From the NCBI RefSeq assembly GCF_040954645.1, contig NC_092812.1, positions 372,001-436,000 of the forward strand: a stretch of 64,000 nucleotides of DNA, written 5' to 3'. Numbering within the stretch: the stretch's first letter is position 1; each line of letters starts with the position of its first letter. Below are positions 51,555 through 61,128 of this stretch, one piece after another. This DNA comes from Diabrotica undecimpunctata (taxonomy: Eukaryota; Arthropoda; Insecta; Coleoptera; Chrysomelidae). The position numbers and the translations under genes were made by a program. The notes under the pieces were generated by a model. The model saw only the letters and a list, made by a program, of their open reading frames with translations. It was not told where the DNA came from and ran no database searches.

Positions 51555-51765
51555 ATAATATTAATATAAATATGTTGTCTTTTATTTGTAATCTAACATA
51601 AATAAAACCAAAAAAAGTAAGATTACACAAATTTATTATTAAAACTTACATTATAAAATTAATACTATTTTTTATATTTACAAAACTACAATTTACAAAA
51701 ACTTTGCGATAAGTGATCTTTTCTCTTTTTGTTCTTATGAGTAGCCATATACTAAAAGAAGATAA

Positions 51766-52302
51766 TTATGTATGTAAAGAGCATGTACATTGAACGGTCC
51801 AGGTAGTATCAAACAAGACATGATCAAATGAATTTTGACACCAATTATCTGCTACATCATACAAATATTTTATGGCATATTCATGATGTTCATCCCAACT
51901 AACAACCTGTTCATAGCCATAGCATTTATTTTTTAATTTCAGTACGTTTCGGAAACGTTCATAACAACCAAAACAAAAGTTTAAAGCAATATCATCTGCT
52001 ACAAATGCAGAATAACGAACACAATACATATTAAATTCTCTTTCTTTATAATGTGATCCACAAAGATGAATTCTTTCTGCTTCACTTTCATGTTTTCTTT
52101 GTTCAAAATTCATTTGATCGCATATTTGTATTAGATGCAAATAATCAGATTCATATAATTTTCGAAAGCGATAAATACTATAATTATTACAAATTTCTAA
52201 AGTAAGACTCCACGGTAGAGGAGATATTTCAACAAAGTCAGTTATGTCCAAAATATTTTCACAAATAGTTTTTATAGATTGTGTGCGTAGTGTTGGTACC
52301 AT
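51766..52302 (-). CDS. Hypothetical Maverick protein downstream of PolB
   Basis: 178 residues starting MVPTLRTQSI. The N-terminal 50 residues resemble a short helical box (PLPWSLTLEICNNY), and the middle has Cys/His residues (LCGSHYKE, CFGCYERF) that could bind zinc. It starts 36 bp after the PolB stop on the same strand. No recognised family. An adaptor or zinc-binding accessory protein is possible but unproven. Confidence 0.6.
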   Translation of the reverse strand: MVPTLRTQSIKTICENILDITDFVEISPLPWSLTLEICNNYSIYRFRKLYESDYLHLIQICDQMNFEQRKHESEAERIHLCGSHYKEREFNMYCVRYSAFVADDIALNFCFGCYERFRNVLKLKNKCYGYEQVVSWDEHHEYAIKYLYDVADNWCQNSFDHVLFDTTWTVQCTCSLHT

Positions 52303-52337
52303 CCTGCTGTTTTTTTTTCTGCAACAACAAATACATG

Positions 52338-55300
52338 TTATTCAACAAGATAATGTCCCCACGGAAGCGTATTAAATGATTTTGGTATTAAGTACCGCTT
52401 ATCGTCATAAGGACTTAGAGCCGTTTTGGATTGCTCGATGCTGAATACTGAGTGTTGGTACGACCGAATACATCTTTGGCTCGCGGTTTGAATTTTGAAT
52501 TCTTTAAGGCATTTTTCATAGTCTTCGTACGTAATTTTATTTCGAACGACGTTATATTTCACTCCTTTTGCCTTTTTCGTTATTCCCAAATTTCCTATGT
52601 CACATTCAATTCTCTCTTTGTTTAGTTGTTTTCTTTCTAGACGCTGTCTCTCGTTTTCCCTCTCCTCGTCAGTTATTTGCAGTTTAAATGTGTACATTTT
52701 TGATCGTAATCCAATAAAATGTGTAATTATTTTTCCATTTGCCTCATCCTTCATTAATCCTGGGATTTTTGTATTTAACCTTTCTGTTTCATATGGGTTG
52801 TGTTCGGCATAGTCAGAGGTATCAAATTTACTTGGATGCGCTCTTATAACCTCTCTATATGCATCTGAACATTGCAATTCATAAATAAAGCTGTCTGTGT
52901 CCATGTACAACAATGAACAGTTTTCCTCTCCCATCGTTGGAAGCATAAAGTTGTAGTGAAAATCATACATACATACTTTTGATATATCTAGGATTGCTGC
53001 GCCTATATACAGGGGTTTATTAAAGCATACTTCTGATTTCTTAAGTTCGATAGCTACCAAATTTTCGCTAAAGATCGTACGACTGTGAAATCGACTACTC
53101 GCAATCAAATTTTTGGCTCCGTACCTTCCATGCCACTTTTTACATAATTTTACAATACGATGACGTCTTTGATTCTGTAAAGTCTTTCCGAACACCGCAT
53201 TATTCATTAGCTTGTAAAGATTTTTCTCGAAGCTACTTGTTGCTTTAGCTCTAAGTTGAGTATTCAAGTTAATGTACGGTCGCAGCCACGCAGATTGATT
53301 AAATTTTAAAACTTTATATATCTTTGTTAAAATTAACCCGTTGGCTAATGCCTGTTTAAGATTTCTATAATGCATAATATATTTGGTTTTGTGATATAAG
53401 GTTGGTATTAACTTTGGCAATTTTGAACCGGGTGGAATGCGGTGTTCGGCAGCAAATGGAAAATCTTTATGTTTGTCGTGTAATTCACGTGGATACTCCA
53501 AGTCAACTTGGAAAAAATAGCCCTCCTTTGCATCATCCTGTATTGACATAATATCTATATGTCCTTCGGGAAGATTACCAACACCAAATTTGGTTACGTC
53601 TTCGATCCACTTGAATCCTCCTATTGGTAAAGCTTCACTCATGGCCCAGCCATACAGATTGTTTACATCTAAATAGAGGATGTACTTAGAGGGCCGTGTG
53701 GGATCATACGACGAAATGTATTTGTTGTTGGCCTCCGAATATCTGTTGCTACAAACAGATATCCCACCTCTTATGGCTTTTTCCATGAATAAAATCATAT
53801 CAATATCCTTTAATAAATCTAATTTACATTGTGTGTATCTCAACATACAATCCCAAGTGTATCCTGGCATAGTATAATACCATGCTGGATCTAATTTATA
53901 TGTGTCTCGACATTTTTGTCGAAACTGCTCAAACACATCAGCCAACAGCAGAATATCTGTTTTTAAATACAAATCGCTGTATTCCCCCAAATTTTTACAA
54001 TTAAATTTCTGCCAAACATTTTGGGCATGAGCATACTTCTCTTCACTAATGTATTCATTATTTAACTTATTATAAAAATGGTTAATTGTGGGTAAAGAAG
54101 TTTCATCCAATTTTTCCAAACTATCAATATAATCGTAACAAAATACTCCTTTACAAGTTAACAAATTAAATGTATCATTATCTAATTGACTAAATTCTCG
54201 TTTTAAAATCTTCTTTTCTGATATATCTAAAAGAGATGCCAATTCATCGAGTGAAGCTCCCATAAATCTAAGTGAATCAATAAATCGTAATTTAATTTGA
54301 TGTTCGTCAGATTGTAATGTAAATGAAATATATTTTTCTTTATTAATGGGAAGTAAGCTCAAGTGCCCATGCTTGCAAAGATCTATAATCATAAAATGCG
54401 AGTCGTAGCCACTAAAATTATGAAATACGATTGGGACGACAAACAATTTTTTAAAGTTCAAATTACATGCTTGGTGCGCAAATCCCCGTACTTGTCCCGT
54501 AAAATGATCGTGATCTACAACAATTGTATCTGTAGCCAAAAAGCGTTTGCCACAAATATGACAAACAGTTGCTCCATTTGTGTTGGGCTTTTCGACCATA
54601 GGTACAATTGTCTTTATTTTGGAATTTACAAATGTGGAAATTTCGGCCATTTCTTTTGCGAACCACTCCATGCAATTTTTACCTCTATAGCTATTAAAAT
54701 AAGATAAACTATCATCGTAAGCACATTTCAAATAATAACCTGCACTAAAAGGTACATGTTTCTGATATTTTGCTGTTTTACTCAATGTGACATTGGAATC
54801 TGTAAAATTATGTAATTGACATTCAAAATCGGCATAAACTATAAACGGAGTTGTTTTTTTGTATGTAAAATTGCGAAAAGCCACATGATCATATTTAGGA
54901 ACAGTCATTCTGCATTTATTCACATCTGAACACATTTCTTCGTGCTCTGCTAGTTTGCTTTCACTGCTAAAATAGTTTAAACAACGATCGCAAATATATT
55001 TTTTACGTGTGTTTTTGTTCAATTGTGATCTTACTAATTTTCCCAAATCTTTAATCCAACAATAATGAAGGCGTATTTCAGTCTGATCGTCATCTTCTGG
55101 AAGAACATCGTAATCGTTTAATTTTGGAAAATATTTATCTTGTACTAGCAGCAAATTAACATGCTTTTCCATCTTTTGCGGTGTAAGTCTGGCAGGTATT
55201 ACTTCGTAAAATTGTTTGTCCTTAACTACATTTAATTCTAAGACAAAAACATTAACTGATATGGCGTTTAATTTTTCGAATTTTGAAATTTGGTTTAATG

Positions 55301-56192
55301 GCATTGGGCTTTCTAATTTATCCGTTTGCAAAACAGTAGAATAATGTGGATATTTCGAAACTCTTCCAGCATGTTTGTTAACAGGATACAGAGCGCTAAC
55401 TATTGACCAATAAAAGCAGGCCTGATCGAAATTATGCACATTAATGCACGCTCGTTTTTTCTGAATCTCTATTGGCAGTTCAATGAAAGATGAGCCATTT
55501 TCTATTTCTACTTTATTAATATTGACTTCTAATGAGATTACTTTAGACAGAGCAGCACCCGAATCTTTTTCTGCAAATTCAGACAGCTTTGTAAAAATTT
55601 TATCCTTAACATTTTCACTAAACCAAAGATGTAAATCGGTCGATGTGTCTATAATAGCATTTTTAGTGTTAAAATATTTTAAATCTAAACTTTCGGTATC
55701 ACTCGATTTTTTAATGAATTCGCCGCAAAATGTAGTATTGACTTTAAGAATTCTATTTGTTTTTAAAATAATTTTAATTTTTCTACTAAAAATAATATAA
55801 CAATCATTTAGGAACTGTGTTAAGTCCTTATGCACTAAATTAACTATAACTCCAGTTTTAATTCGACTAGCAAAAGACGAAATAACATTTTCCCATTTAA
55901 CTCTATTGCGTAATTTTGAATTAAGCCCCAACCCAACGTACTTATTATTGAAATTTAAAATAATTTGCCTAAAATGCTTAAAATGTCCTATGTAAGTTTG
56001 CAATTTTCTAACTGTTCCTACAGATAGTCTATTGTTTTTAATTACTTTACTACATCTAAAAATTTGACTATTTAACCGTCTTGTCCAAACTTTACGATCT
56101 CTTTCAGTGAATTTATCGAAAATTATTTTACTAAGCTTTTTAATAATGTGCATCAAATCATCAGACTGTTTAATCACTTGTTTTATATGCAT
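52338..56192 (-). CDS. Protein-primed family B DNA polymerase with embedded HNH-like module
   Basis: 1284 residues; replicates the element. Order: N-terminal region possibly holding the terminal-protein function (1-390), a C2H2-like zinc finger (401-421), Exo I YADFE (453-457), an endonuclease VII/HNH-like module with CX2C, VVDHDHFTG and a later Cys (544-577), Exo II HNFSGYD (591-597) and Exo III YLKTD (742-746). Polymerase motifs are A DVNNLYG (842-848), B KLMNNAVFGK (994-1003) and C YMDTDS (1096-1101). All catalytic residues are present and no break is seen. It is transcribed leftward after the OB-like gene. Confidence 0.95.
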   Translation of the reverse strand: MHIKQVIKQSDDLMHIIKKLSKIIFDKFTERDRKVWTRRLNSQIFRCSKVIKNNRLSVGTVRKLQTYIGHFKHFRQIILNFNNKYVGLGLNSKLRNRVKWENVISSFASRIKTGVIVNLVHKDLTQFLNDCYIIFSRKIKIILKTNRILKVNTTFCGEFIKKSSDTESLDLKYFNTKNAIIDTSTDLHLWFSENVKDKIFTKLSEFAEKDSGAALSKVISLEVNINKVEIENGSSFIELPIEIQKKRACINVHNFDQACFYWSIVSALYPVNKHAGRVSKYPHYSTVLQTDKLESPMPLNQISKFEKLNAISVNVFVLELNVVKDKQFYEVIPARLTPQKMEKHVNLLLVQDKYFPKLNDYDVLPEDDDQTEIRLHYCWIKDLGKLVRSQLNKNTRKKYICDRCLNYFSSESKLAEHEEMCSDVNKCRMTVPKYDHVAFRNFTYKKTTPFIVYADFECQLHNFTDSNVTLSKTAKYQKHVPFSAGYYLKCAYDDSLSYFNSYRGKNCMEWFAKEMAEISTFVNSKIKTIVPMVEKPNTNGATVCHICGKRFLATDTIVVDHDHFTGQVRGFAHQACNLNFKKLFVVPIVFHNFSGYDSHFMIIDLCKHGHLSLLPINKEKYISFTLQSDEHQIKLRFIDSLRFMGASLDELASLLDISEKKILKREFSQLDNDTFNLLTCKGVFCYDYIDSLEKLDETSLPTINHFYNKLNNEYISEEKYAHAQNVWQKFNCKNLGEYSDLYLKTDILLLADVFEQFRQKCRDTYKLDPAWYYTMPGYTWDCMLRYTQCKLDLLKDIDMILFMEKAIRGGISVCSNRYSEANNKYISSYDPTRPSKYILYLDVNNLYGWAMSEALPIGGFKWIEDVTKFGVGNLPEGHIDIMSIQDDAKEGYFFQVDLEYPRELHDKHKDFPFAAEHRIPPGSKLPKLIPTLYHKTKYIMHYRNLKQALANGLILTKIYKVLKFNQSAWLRPYINLNTQLRAKATSSFEKNLYKLMNNAVFGKTLQNQRRHRIVKLCKKWHGRYGAKNLIASSRFHSRTIFSENLVAIELKKSEVCFNKPLYIGAAILDISKVCMYDFHYNFMLPTMGEENCSLLYMDTDSFIYELQCSDAYREVIRAHPSKFDTSDYAEHNPYETERLNTKIPGLMKDEANGKIITHFIGLRSKMYTFKLQITDEERENERQRLERKQLNKERIECDIGNLGITKKAKGVKYNVVRNKITYEDYEKCLKEFKIQTASQRCIRSYQHSVFSIEQSKTALSPYDDKRYLIPKSFNTLPWGHYLVE

Positions 56193-56233
56193 GGCTACTC
56201 ACACAAACAAACAATAAGAAAAAATCACTTACC

Positions 56234-56536
56234 TTATTCAACTATCTTAAAGGATGCTAGGAGTCTGCTTTTTCCAATATCAACTTCCCCTTCGTATATC
56301 AGCGAATAGTTTCCACTGTTGAGGTCCGTTATTGCTGCTTGGTAGGCTTTGGTTACCCGCTGTGGTAAGAAAACAACTTCAGCGCCCAAATCCAGCAGAA
56401 CTGTATCCCCAAATTGTGTTGTTACCACCTTTGCACTGTGAATGGTAAATTTTTCTCCAATTTGCAGATCTTTAAGTTTTTTTATTGGCTTACGTTCTGC
56501 AACCAAGGATGAATTATTTAGTTTTGATAGATCCAT
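56234..56536 (-). CDS. Small OB-fold-like protein, putative single-stranded DNA binding
   Basis: 100 residues, MDLSKLNNSS. The pattern LKDLQIGEKFTIHSAKVVTTQFGDTVLLDL followed by VFLPQRV is that of a short conserved protein beside PolB in insect Mavericks. Its five-strand beta layout suggests an OB fold. The ATG at 56536 immediately follows a pyrimidine-rich AG (56538-56537), so it may be the first codon of a spliced second exon. A GTAAGT donor directly follows the stop. DNA-binding role is inferred. Confidence 0.62.
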   Translation of the reverse strand: MDLSKLNNSSLVAERKPIKKLKDLQIGEKFTIHSAKVVTTQFGDTVLLDLGAEVVFLPQRVTKAYQAAITDLNSGNYSLIYEGEVDIGKSRLLASFKIVE

Positions 56537-57451
56537 CTACAACAACAATAGAACAAACTATAGTTTTTCCGCTTAACGTGAATGGAGAGATGCATTACAT
56601 ACTCGGCAATAGAGAAGAACCATATACTACAAGAAATCGAAATACGAACAGCGGAGAATACTTCTTATAAAAAATAGCAGACGTGAAATGTTTTACAACA
56701 CCCAAATAGATAAAAAGGACATAATAAATACTGCATGAAATACGAACAGAGAGATGTACAATTCTCATAAAATACAATGATAAAAAGGACATAATAAATA
56801 CATAGAAATATACAAAAGACAAACACCGCTTACCTTTATCAGATATCTGTAAGTCACTGCACACCGTATTGACTACTGCAAACTTGTTGTTGTTGTTGTA
56901 TGTTTGCGATGCGAACTGTGACACCGTATGCGCTCCTCGGTCTTTTAAAGAACAGAGCAGCATATCGCCCCACGCGAGCCCAAGTTGCGTCAACCTAATG
57001 CGCCTACGGTACCATCAACTGATTCGTTTCATTGATAAGCAACACCTTGTGTTCTAGAAATGCTCATATTTATATATTTATTTTTATTTCTTCAACTAAT
57101 TTTTATGGTATACAATAAATAGATATTGCGGTAAGCGAATCGTTGTTATCAATTTAGAATTTTGTTAATGTGGTTGCTGATATCATCATACATTTTACAA
57201 AATGTAGCAACTGCGGTTTTCTTTCCGGTGTACTTGTTTTTCCAATGATTAAAATAAAATTTGTTATCACACTTGTTTACGTGTTTTGAATTATGCGGTA
57301 CCGCGTTATCACGAGGCTTCATCCTGTTTGCTAACAAATGCACTATTTTAACATATTATTATATTTTAAATATTTCAGTATATAATTCTGTTTTTGTGAA
57401 TTTTGTATAAATAACTATAGTACCAATTTTTGGAAATTAGTATAAATCAAG
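56537..57451. promoter_or_regulatory. Intergenic region between PolB cluster and metalloproteinase gene
   Basis: No convincing gene. On the minus strand a GTAAGC donor (G at 56833) and an AG acceptor at 56538-56537 could define a 297-nt leader intron for the OB/PolB transcript, with the exon upstream to about 57,000. A 64-codon minus-strand frame at 57149-57343 is too short to support. On the plus strand TATAAATA at 57406-57413 precedes the metalloproteinase ATG by about 40 bases. Confidence 0.45.
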
Positions 57452-59029
57452 ATGCTGGTCTGTTTACATGTCTTATTGTTGCTCTCTGTATCTGTGTGTG
57501 CACAGAATAGCACTCTGGAGTATGCTAGTTCTTTTCTTAAACGATTCGGATATCTAAATACATCAAATAATGCTCTTTCTAGTATAGATATGGCCCTAGT
57601 TGCCTTTCAGGAAAAATACAATCTTCCTGTGACTGGAACATTAAATAATGATACTATAAATATGATGATGAATAAGCCTCGATGTTCTGTTGGCGACAAT
57701 AACTATGCCATTCGTTCGAAGTGGAATAAAACGACGTTACGCTGGCTCAGGCCAGCTATTAGTAATCCCGATTATATAAATCTTGCTGCAGAAGCTTTCG
57801 CTAGATGGGAGACAATATCTAATTTAAAGTTTAAACAAGTAATAATACCTTCTCCGAGGCCTGATATTACTATAACTGTGGTACCAGATACTCATAATTT
57901 TCGAGCAAGTTGTCAAGGAACCTCTAAATGTTCATTTAATTTCAATGGTCCTGGAAAAGTATTGGCTCACGCATACTTTCCAAGCGCACACGGAGAGTGT
58001 ACCGAAATTCATCTTGATGTTAGTGAACGATGGTATGTAGGAAATGGCAGCGCTCCCAATGGTGAAGTCAATTTTTTGGCTGTCCTAATGCATGAAATTG
58101 GTCATTCTCTCGGACTAGCGCACAGTACTATTGATTCGTCTATTATGTATCCTTGGTATCAACAAGATGTACCACCTTTTGGTGATGATGATAAAAAGGC
58201 AATGAGTAATCTATATGGACCAAAAACAACACCCTCTTACATACCAACAACAACACCAGTTACGCTAGCACAAACACCACTTTCGCACAACAAGAACCAT
58301 ATGTCGAAAACATCTACCATCAAACACAGGACCTCTTTGCCAACAACAACAACGACCACACCTGCAATACAAAACATATTATGTCTAATTCCGTATCCAG
58401 ATTTCATGTTTCTAGCTACTTCTCCTCAGTTTCCAAATTATAGAATGTACGTTGGATATGGTCCGTATACATGGAAGTTTGATTTAAATGAAATGCGCCT
58501 TCCAAAACATCCCGAATTAATTACCGATTATCTCCCTAAAGAGTTGAGGTCTACGCACGTTTCACATGTTTTTCAGAATTCCGAGGGGCACTTAGTAACT
58601 ATACGCAATAATCAGTATTACGCTGCATCTTTCCCCAATTTAAAACTTCAAAAACGTTTTATGTTTCCTTCTATACCTGCGAGAACCAAAATAACTGCAT
58701 TATTTCAAACAAACAGCGGTCAAACGTATTTATTATACAATGATGATTCTTATATTGAATTTAATGAAGCTGGAGATGTCTTAAACCGTGAAACCATGAA
58801 TTATCTCTTACCCGGACTACCAGATACAATAACATCAGCATTCCGCTATACTGATGGGTTTATTTACTTTTTTCAGAACAACACCTATTATAAGTACAGC
58901 GAATACACACGTAAAGTTGTAGCAGCAGGAACGTTTAGCTGGGAACTTTTTGGGATACCCTGCCCCAACGACGGGCTATTAAAACAATTAAGAACTTTGT
59001 TAAACAAAATTGTAACTATATACGAATAA
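57452..59029 (+). CDS. Secreted matrix metalloproteinase with prodomain and hemopexin-like domain
   Basis: 525 residues, single open frame without introns. It has a signal peptide (1-17), a peptidoglycan-binding-like prodomain (about 22-75) and a cysteine switch PRCSVGD with Cys78 (usual form PRCGxxD). The catalytic domain has the zinc site H214-E215-x2-H218-x5-H224 (HEIGHSLGLAH) and Met-turn IMYP (231-234). A Thr/Pro-rich hinge (about 257-303) leads to a four-blade hemopexin-like domain bracketed by Cys311 and Cys504. It would cleave extracellular matrix such as basement membrane. TATAAATA lies 40 bp upstream and AATAAA overlaps the stop (59025-59030). It lies fully inside the element, 68 bp from the right subterminal repeats, as expected for captured cargo. 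Confidence 0.93.
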   Translation: MLVCLHVLLLLSVSVCAQNSTLEYASSFLKRFGYLNTSNNALSSIDMALVAFQEKYNLPVTGTLNNDTINMMMNKPRCSVGDNNYAIRSKWNKTTLRWLRPAISNPDYINLAAEAFARWETISNLKFKQVIIPSPRPDITITVVPDTHNFRASCQGTSKCSFNFNGPGKVLAHAYFPSAHGECTEIHLDVSERWYVGNGSAPNGEVNFLAVLMHEIGHSLGLAHSTIDSSIMYPWYQQDVPPFGDDDKKAMSNLYGPKTTPSYIPTTTPVTLAQTPLSHNKNHMSKTSTIKHRTSLPTTTTTTPAIQNILCLIPYPDFMFLATSPQFPNYRMYVGYGPYTWKFDLNEMRLPKHPELITDYLPKELRSTHVSHVFQNSEGHLVTIRNNQYYAASFPNLKLQKRFMFPSIPARTKITALFQTNSGQTYLLYNDDSYIEFNEAGDVLNRETMNYLLPGLPDTITSAFRYTDGFIYFFQNNTYYKYSEYTRKVVAAGTFSWELFGIPCPNDGLLKQLRTLLNKIVTIYE

Positions 59030-59096
59030 AAATGCTCCGTTTATGATGATGTTGTTTTTATTTAAATTCCATTACTCTGTATGTATGTTAAGCAAC

Positions 59097-59345
59097 GTCC
59101 TGCATCGAATGTCACGTGACATTTCACGTTCTACGTCGAATGTCACGTCCTGCGTCGAATGTCACGTCATTTCGCGTGACATTTCATGTTCTACGTCGGA
59201 TGTCACGTCCTGCTTCGAATGTCACGTGACATTTCACGTTCTGCGTCGACTGTCACGTCCTGCGTCGAATGTCACGTCATTTCACGCGACATTTCACGTT
59301 CTGTGTCGAATGTCACGTTCTACGTCGGATGTCATGTTCTATTAG
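59097..59345 (-). repeat. Right subterminal tandem repeats of the Maverick
   Basis: Inverted counterpart of 41772-42185, with fewer copies of the same unit of about 20 bp. Copy number therefore differs between the two ends. Confidence 0.88.
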
Positions 59346-59776
59346 GCACTGTATGGACAAGAAGAAGAAGAAGAATGTTCATACTGATCGTTGACATGGC
59401 TTCTGTGTGTGTGTGTCACCTACGCTTTCATTTGACACCTCATACGTCAAAATCGTGCCAATAGCAACAAAGATACATTCTAGCGCCCATTTGGCAATGC
59501 TGCCATCTTTGTTTTTTGTGTCCCCGTCTCCTCCCCGTTCCAACGAGCCCTCGTACGTCACGATCGGACCAATAGAAACAAAGATATGACGTAATGACCT
59601 TTTGGCATGCTCCGATGCGCACGGCACATACTGCGTTCAACCCCATTTTTCATCCCCTTTCCAACGAGGCCTCGTACGTCATCCTACGTTAAGCCGTTTG
59701 GAACTTACGACCGGGGGTTGCGATTTTAGGGGATGCGATTTAGGGGATGGGCTCAGATATACATAGACTATCTACT
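59340..59776 (-). repeat. Right terminal inverted repeat of the Maverick
   Basis: Reverse complement of 41343-41777, ending CTATCTACT before the gacgca duplication. A CA repeat near 59408-59418 is longer than in the left copy. Confidence 0.93.
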
Positions 59777-61128
59777 GACGCATAAGAAGAAGAAAAGGCA
59801 TAATTGGCCTAGAACACACTAGCCCGGAAGAAGTCAAAGAAATAATAAAAATACTTAACCCAAAAAAAGCATCAGGGCCAGATAAAATCACAAACAGGGC
59901 AATCAAAAACGTGCCCAACAAAATAATAGTGTACATCACAAACATAATCAATGGCATACTAAGACTAAGATACTTTCCAGACAGATGGAAAGAAGCAGAG
60001 GTAATAATGATCGGAAAACCGGGGAAAAACGGGAGCTTTCCACAAAACTATAGACCAATAAGCCTCCTATCAGCACTAAGCAAAATAGCCGAAAAAATCA
60101 TACTAAAAAGACTACAAACAGAATCAGAAGCAATAGGAATGATCCCAGAATCGCAGTTCGGATTCAGATCTAGACACTCCTGCGAACTACAGGTACTCAG
60201 GCTAACCGAATACATCATGAAAGGATACAATGATAAAATGTATACTGCAGCTGCCTTCCTAGACGTCAGTAAAGCCTTTGATAGAGTCTGGCACGAAGGA
60301 CTACTATATAAAATGAACCAAAATGGATACAGCGAGGCAATGACATGCCTCCTTGCGTCATACCTGACAAACCGGAGATTCAGAGTCCGTATAGGGTCCA
60401 CCCTATCCGAGCTCGGAACTCTGGAGGCAGGAGTGCCGCAGGGAGCGGTGTTATCGCCATACCTATATACCATTTACACAGCGGACACACCTAGTGACCA
60501 TAGATCACTGCTCAGCCTCTACGCAGATGATACGGCAATTGCAACAAGCAATAGAAATGTTAACTTTGCGACAAGAGACCTACAAAGGTCTCTAAATCGA
60601 CTATATTCGTCGTGTATAAAGTGGAAAATAGCACTCAACCCGGAAAAAACACAGGCCGTCATGTTTAGGAAAAGAAGAAGTATACCCAACATGGAAATAA
60701 GCTTAGCCAACGAACACATAGAATGGAGCAATCAAGCTAAATATCTAGGAGTAACCCTTGATCATAAGCTCACATTCACTGAACATGTGAACCAAGCGGT
60801 ATACAAAGCGAAAGTAACAAAGACTCAACTCGCCTCACTAATAGGCAGAAAAAGTAAACTAAACTTCTACACGAAAATAAGAGTAGCCAATAGTATAATC
60901 CTACCAACGTTAACTTATGCATCAGCAGCTTGGGGGCACACCTGCAAATCCAACAGGAAGAAACTACAAGTAGCACAAAATCAGCTAATAAGAGACGCGC
61001 TAAATGTACCGAAATATGTACCATTGAGATACCTTTACCGAGACACACAACAGAAAAGAATCCTACATACAATGAACGACAAAGCGTACGAAATATTCAA
61101 TGAAATAAGAAACCACCCCAACAGAACA
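59777..61128 (+). pseudogene. LINE A4 ORF2, RT part, right of the Maverick
   Basis: Resumes with gacgcataagaaga, continuing A4 from 41342. The frame is open through KIIVYITNIINGI, YRPISLLSALSK, AFLDVSKAFDRVWH, GVPQGAVLSPYLY and YADD near 60520-60531 to the HPNR segment near 61124. It then passes without a stop into LINE C2 ORF1. The normal C-terminal end (RRPKQQIAGYVP) and 3' UTR of A4 are missing. Confidence 0.88.

Larger units (their letters stand above)
41343..59776. mobile_element. Maverick/Polinton (adintovirus-like) element, complete
   Basis: 18,434-bp element with terminal inverted repeats of about 435 bp beginning AGTAGATAG, flanked by the 6-bp duplication gacgca at 41337-41342 and 59777-59782. 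A 6-bp duplication, AG-start termini, protein-primed PolB, retroviral-like integrase, packaging ATPase, adenain-like protease and capsid-like genes together define a Maverick/Polinton. All core genes read open. Base composition is more AT-rich than the LINEs around it. The metalloproteinase and fibre-like genes are additions to the usual set. Confidence 0.97.

Noticed and set aside
56595..56993. 132-codon minus-strand ORF upstream of the OB-like gene
   Set aside because: It lies where a leader exon and intron are plausible, has low-complexity content from CAA repeats, and shows no recognisable domain.
57149..57343. 64-codon minus-strand ORF
   Set aside because: Short, isolated, with no clear promoter or similarity. 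I leave it out of the gene list.
59043..59345. ORF of about 100 codons with Cys/His/Ser repeats after the metalloproteinase
   Set aside because: It is the translation of the subterminal repeats. The mirror region on the left gives similar frames.
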